From NCBI RefSeq assembly GCF_014207745.1, contig NZ_JACHJB010000001.1, positions 992,001 to 1,056,000 of the forward strand: a stretch of DNA of 64,000 nucleotides, written 5' to 3'. Source of the DNA: Nonomuraea muscovyensis (GTDB lineage: Bacteria; Actinomycetota; Actinomycetes; Streptosporangiales; Streptosporangiaceae). Shown here in pieces: positions 58,569 through 64,000 of this stretch. The notes under the pieces are model-generated. The model saw only the letters and a program-made list of their open reading frames with translations, was not told where the DNA came from and did no database searches. Each line of letters starts with the position of its first letter. The first letter of the stretch is position 1. The translations under genes were made by a program, and so were the position numbers.

Positions 58569-60769
58569 CCGAGTTCACCGGGGTGAGGCAGCCCGCCTTC
58601 GACGCGATGGCCGGCAAACACGCCGAGGCGGCCAGGCGGCTGGAGGAGCTGGCGCGGGCCCTGCACGGCGAGCTGCGCAGCGCCGGGCTCGACACCTCCC
58701 CGGCGGTACGGCTGCGCGAACTGGCCGGACGGGTCACCACCCAGGCCGAGGACCTGCGGCGGCGGCAGAAGCTCGTCCACGAGCTCCAGCGGCAGCAGGT
58801 CACCTTCGGCCGGAGCACGCCCGCCGGCAGCTTCCTGGAGGCGCCCGACGGCCTGGACGCCGCCCAGGGCCTGCTGGACGGCACCCTGGCGGGCCGCGCC
58901 GCCGGCAAGGCCGCGGACGGGGACGCGAAGGCGCTGGCCGAGCTGGAGAAGTACACCTCGCGGACCGGCGACGCCGAGTTCGTCAAGGCGTTCCTGGGCA
59001 CGCTGGGCGCGCAGGGTGTGACGCGCCTGCCCGGCTCACTGGCGGCACACCTGCGCGAGGCCAGATCTCATGGCGACTCCGACCGCGTGGCCCTGCTCTC
59101 GGCCGCGGGCGGGCGGGCCCTGCGCCTGCTGAGCACGGCCCTGGCGAACGGGACCGACCCCAGGAGCCCCGCCTACAGGGGCGACGCCTTCCTCAAGGAC
59201 CTGGCACACCAGGGCCGGGCCCAGCACCGGGCCGGCGACACGACGTACTCCGGCTACCAGGCCCAGGCTCTCATCTGGCGCGCCCACGACGGGAAGACGC
59301 CGTACTCCGAGGAGTTCATGGAAGTCGTCGGGCGCGACGTGATCGCCTACGAGCACGAGCAGCGCAAGGACGCATGGGCGGCGACCAAGGACCCGCTGGG
59401 CCGGGTCTTCAAGGCGGATCAGATCCCGATCATGGACCTGGCCGGCTCCCTCGGCCTCGGCACCCTCCTGAGACCGGGAACCCACGCGGGCGCTCCCGGC
59501 ACCCAGGGCAGGTCATCCCTGGTGGACGACCTCTTCCACGCGGCCAGGTCCAGCCGGGAGGCCTCCCACGCCCTGCTGGCCCACACCCCGGCCGGGTGGA
59601 AGGAGTCCGTGCTCGACTACCTGCTGACGACCCGCTGGGGCGCCTCCCGCTACCTGGACGACTACGCACCTTTCAACGACCTGCTGGTCACCGCGACGGC
59701 CGGCCAGGACGCGACCTCCAAGCGACTCGCCGCCGAGCTGACGAAGATCCTCGCCGACGAGGTCCGCGGCGCCTTCGGCAGATCCGCAGACGGCAACCTG
59801 GAGATCAAGAACAGAGACCGGTTCGACCGGTACACCCCCCTCAGCTACCCCCTGGCCCGCGCCATCTCCGCCAACATCGACGAGCTCTCCCGGCTCCTCC
59901 TGAACCACGCCACCTTCGGCAAGGCCGCAGCCGAGGACATGTCCTACGCCCTGGCACTGGCCACCTCCCACGACGCCGGCTTCGAGTCGCTGATGAGGGC
60001 GCAGACCGAACACATGCGAGCGGCGCTCGACACCGTCCCTCCAGTGGGCCTCGACGCCTCCAACGCAGCGCGGCTCGGCTTCACCAAGGCCGACGTCAAA
60101 AGGTTCGACATGGATGGCGATGGGCGGGTCAGCAAGGATGACGTCATGACGTTCCTCGAGGACCGCACCTCGGTGGAAGCCCGCCCCTTCAGTCACATCG
60201 TGGAGATCCGTCGCCAGGTGCTCATCGCTCAAGGACTGGACGACAAGAAGGCGGACGAGTCGTTGAAGAACATGGTGGGCAACGCGCTGGGCCTCCTCCC
60301 CATGCCGGGAGCCAGGCAGGTGGGCGAACTGGCCACCGGAGCCTTCGGTGAGTTGATCAGCACCGGGTACGACAAGCTCGCCGGGGCCGCGTACGACGAG
60401 ATCGCCAGGCAGACCGCGCAGCGGATATCACACGGGCGGTACTTGGACACGAGCTCCCGAATGCTGGCGGACAATCGGCTGGCCGTGGACCGGCTGGCAG
60501 AGCAGATGCTCGCCACTGCCATGCTGAACAAGGGCATGCTCGACGACCTGAGTCTGGACCAGCAGCCATTCGCACAAGGGACCCCGCCGACCCTGAAGCC
60601 CTTCGTCGAGATGACTCCGCAGGAATACAGCAAGTTCCTCGAATGGACCCGTAGAGCAGGTGGAAGCAACGCACTGTTCAACGAATTCAGAAAGACCTTC
60701 CGCACAACCAGTGACGTGAACGACTATCTCGGCCTCGAAGTCCCCTCCTCTTCTGAAGGTGGCAGATGA
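58565..60769 (+). CDS. Large EF-hand-containing protein of unknown function
   Basis: A 734-residue protein I cannot place with certainty (possibly DUF6571-like). Residues 1-80 are helical and Arg/Glu/Leu-rich, like an ESX-type targeting region. The middle is mostly helical without transmembrane segments. A canonical EF-hand loop lies at 515-526 (FDMDGDGRVSKDDV; D515, D517, D519, S523, D526), so it may bind calcium. A hydrophobic stretch LGLLPMPGARQVGELATGAF follows near 580. No signal peptide. It overlaps the small WXG-like gene and the lipoprotein gene by four bases each. The DNA turns less GC-rich towards its 3' end, hinting at a different origin. Confidence 0.75.
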   Translation: MTEFTGVRQPAFDAMAGKHAEAARRLEELARALHGELRSAGLDTSPAVRLRELAGRVTTQAEDLRRRQKLVHELQRQQVTFGRSTPAGSFLEAPDGLDAAQGLLDGTLAGRAAGKAADGDAKALAELEKYTSRTGDAEFVKAFLGTLGAQGVTRLPGSLAAHLREARSHGDSDRVALLSAAGGRALRLLSTALANGTDPRSPAYRGDAFLKDLAHQGRAQHRAGDTTYSGYQAQALIWRAHDGKTPYSEEFMEVVGRDVIAYEHEQRKDAWAATKDPLGRVFKADQIPIMDLAGSLGLGTLLRPGTHAGAPGTQGRSSLVDDLFHAARSSREASHALLAHTPAGWKESVLDYLLTTRWGASRYLDDYAPFNDLLVTATAGQDATSKRLAAELTKILADEVRGAFGRSADGNLEIKNRDRFDRYTPLSYPLARAISANIDELSRLLLNHATFGKAAAEDMSYALALATSHDAGFESLMRAQTEHMRAALDTVPPVGLDASNAARLGFTKADVKRFDMDGDGRVSKDDVMTFLEDRTSVEARPFSHIVEIRRQVLIAQGLDDKKADESLKNMVGNALGLLPMPGARQVGELATGAFGELISTGYDKLAGAAYDEIARQTAQRISHGRYLDTSSRMLADNRLAVDRLAEQMLATAMLNKGMLDDLSLDQQPFAQGTPPTLKPFVEMTPQEYSKFLEWTRRAGGSNALFNEFRKTFRTTSDVNDYLGLEVPSSSEGGR

Positions 60770-61356
60770 GACGAGCCCGTCTCCCCAAAGCTCTGGCCGC
60801 CGTCGGCTTGCTGACCGTGGCCTGCACAGTGGAGCCTGGCATCATCTCCACACCGAGCCCCGTTCTCCAGCCCGTCGTGGATTCCGCACCATACGTTTGC
60901 TCGCTCATCCCGGAGCAGGCGTTCCGCCTCGTCAGTGGCGTGACCGGACCACTCGCCGGGGAGACCGACGGCGATGAAAGGAACGGTGACTGCCGAACTT
61001 CTGACACGACTTCGCTGTCCTTGGAGGTGTGGTGGATGCAGGAGGGCTCTGGGATGACTCGCGAGCACCTGAGTTTCCTTCTGAACGACAGGCGCGAGGT
61101 CTACAGCCGTCACGATGGCGTCGTGCTTCCCACCGAGCTCGGTGAGGGCATGGCCGCCCACCTATCGGACCCACCATCCGGCGACCAGCCCTACCAAGTG
61201 AGTGCCAAGTTCCAGTGCGGAGGCAAAGAACGACTGATCGACATTTTCCTGCCCCAGGTGGCCATGGGTCGAGACGCCATCAAGGATCTGATCGCGCTCA
61301 TGCGTATCGCCCAGAAACGCTACGGCGAGCTGTACGACTGCACGCCCGGCCCGTAG
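60766..61356 (+). CDS. Lipoprotein encoded with the EF-hand protein
   Basis: A 196-residue exported protein with a lipoprotein signal (LPKALAAVGLLTVAC, Cys20). The mature domain has four cysteines and a pattern C-SLIPEQAFRLVSGVTG...GDCRTSD...LSLEVWW, reminiscent of DUF3558-type actinobacterial lipoproteins, whose function is unknown. The start overlaps the EF-hand gene as ATGA. Base composition is clearly less GC-rich than neighbouring genes such as leuA. It may anchor or be modified with the upstream proteins at the cell surface. Confidence 0.78.
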   Translation: MRRARLPKALAAVGLLTVACTVEPGIISTPSPVLQPVVDSAPYVCSLIPEQAFRLVSGVTGPLAGETDGDERNGDCRTSDTTSLSLEVWWMQEGSGMTREHLSFLLNDRREVYSRHDGVVLPTELGEGMAAHLSDPPSGDQPYQVSAKFQCGGKERLIDIFLPQVAMGRDAIKDLIALMRIAQKRYGELYDCTPGP

Positions 61357-61489
61357 AAACCGCACGACCGCGCCTCCGCCGGGTCGCGGAGCGCGGTCGA
61401 GTGGGTGGCGGGCGGCCTTGTGGGCGAGCGCCGGGTGGCCGGAGTCCGGCAGGTCGTGCCGGGCCGGCCGGAGGGGCTGGCTGTGCGGG

Positions 61490-63316
<1,827 letters not shown>

Positions 63317-63359
63317 CCTTGCACGCTACCAGACGTCTCGCGCCACCCCGTTCCAGGTC

Positions 63360-64000
63360 TCACATGATGAGAACCGACAGGCAGGTGACACAGCCTTCCA
63401 GCTTCTCGAACTCCGAGATGTCCACCGCGGTCACGTCGAGCCCGCGCTCGCGGAGCATCGCGGCGGTCGCGGGAGCGGAGGCCGCCATCAGCACGCGGTC
63501 GCCGCCGAGCGGCACGACGTGCGCCCCGGCCTCCTCGGCGGGCGCGAACAGGCCGGGCAGGTCCACCCGGGACGGGTCGCCGATGAGCGTGCCGTCGGGC
63601 AGGGCGGTGACGGCCGACTTCAGGTGCAGCACGCCGTCGAGGCCGACGGGGACGACCTCCCGCTCGGGCAGCAGCACGGCGAGCTGGGCGATGCCCTCGT
63701 CGTTGGTCCGCGACGACCGCCCCACGTACACGGTGGGGCCCGTCTGCAACACGTCCGTCGAGCGTGCCCGGAGCGGCGATCCGCACCGCCGTCAGCCCGA
63801 GCTCCCGCACCGCCCGCTCGACCGAGTCCACCTCCGGCCGCCGCTCGGGCGCGCCGGGCCTGGTCAGTACGGCCAGCCGCCCGCACACCACGACCGCGTC
63901 CTCGACGAACGGCGCGTCCGGCAGGTCGTCGGCCGGATCGGCGTCCCGTCGTACGTCCACGCCTCGATCACATCGCCGTGGCCGTGGCCGGCCGAATACG
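63360..64000 (-). pseudogene. Frameshifted dimethylargininase-like gene, 5' end outside window
   Basis: Two frames are needed. The upstream part reads DDLPDAPFVEDAVVVCGRLAVLTRPG to IAAPGTLDG (about 63930-63755); the downstream part reads VLQTGPTVYVGRSSRTNDEG to the terminal catalytic EGCVTCLSVL (63749-63360). Intact relatives have DGGDVL at the junction; here five bases seem missing from a CGGCG repeat near 63755. Joined, they form a DDAH/arginine deiminase-like enzyme that hydrolyses methylarginine. The catalytic cysteine and the VED motif remain. It could be a genuine inactivating deletion or a sequencing error. Confidence 0.75.

Overview
The window is very GC-rich (roughly 72-74% by eye), has GTG/TTG starts, frequent 4-nt ATGA overlaps and a gene set (PknG-GlnX-GlnH, HrdB-type sigma, DnaG-Dgt, PPDK, Zur regulon, RecO-UppS, LeuA) typical of a filamentous actinomycete. 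A Streptosporangiaceae/Nonomuraea-like host is my best guess, from gene content only. No rRNA, tRNA or CRISPR was recognised.

Layout. 1-1.3 kb: edge-truncated glycoside hydrolase and a tiny membrane protein (minus strand). 1.5-9.9 kb: a tightly overlapping seven-gene operon (coiled-coil protein, PknG-type kinase, PP2C phosphatase, VWA protein, FHA protein, GlnX-like membrane sensor, GlnH-like lipoprotein), an enlarged form of the mycobacterial GlnH-GlnX-PknG amino-acid sensing pathway. 10-17 kb: primary-type sigma factor, remnants of a ribose permease and an IS630 transposase, a DUF3592 protein, dnaG, a degenerate LytM lipoprotein and dgt. 17.0-18.4 kb: an IS607-family element whose TnpB has lost its N-terminal half. 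18.4-27.8 kb: M48 peptidase, DUF5996 protein, pyruvate phosphate dikinase, two lipoprotein-type genes, glycyl-tRNA synthetase and small proteins.

27.8-30.9 kb: znuA-znuC-znuB-zur behind a promoter overlapped by a Zur box. 30.9-36.8 kb: EamA exporter, CGNR regulator, recO-uppS-trmO operon and a CDP-alcohol phosphatidyltransferase/DUF5941 pair. 37-41 kb: beta-glucan use, with a secreted GH16-CBM6 glucanase flanked by CebR-like operators, convergent with one reading frame that fuses a GH1 beta-glucosidase to a complete LacI repressor. 41-44 kb: Lrp regulator, dimethylargininase and ornithine aminotransferase (arginine catabolism). 44-50.7 kb: ECF sigma with its membrane partner, methyltransferase, PhoD-like phosphatase, glutamate/leucine-type dehydrogenase and a trypsin-like protease.

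50.7-58.2 kb: two TetR circuits. One faces a YrdB/SDR/oxidoreductase operon across three evenly spaced palindromes; the other sits beside an MFS exporter plus a rifampin-phosphotransferase-like enzyme whose promoter carries a perfect 23-bp palindrome. 58.3-61.4 kb: an unfamiliar, less GC-rich trio (WXG100-like small protein, large EF-hand protein, lipoprotein). 61.5-64 kb: leuA with a possible leucine attenuator leader, and a frameshifted dimethylargininase at the edge.

The most original items are the GH1-LacI fusion, the expanded zinc-ribbon PknG operon, the WXG-like/EF-hand/lipoprotein trio and the unusual CTCGAG density in the IS607 element.
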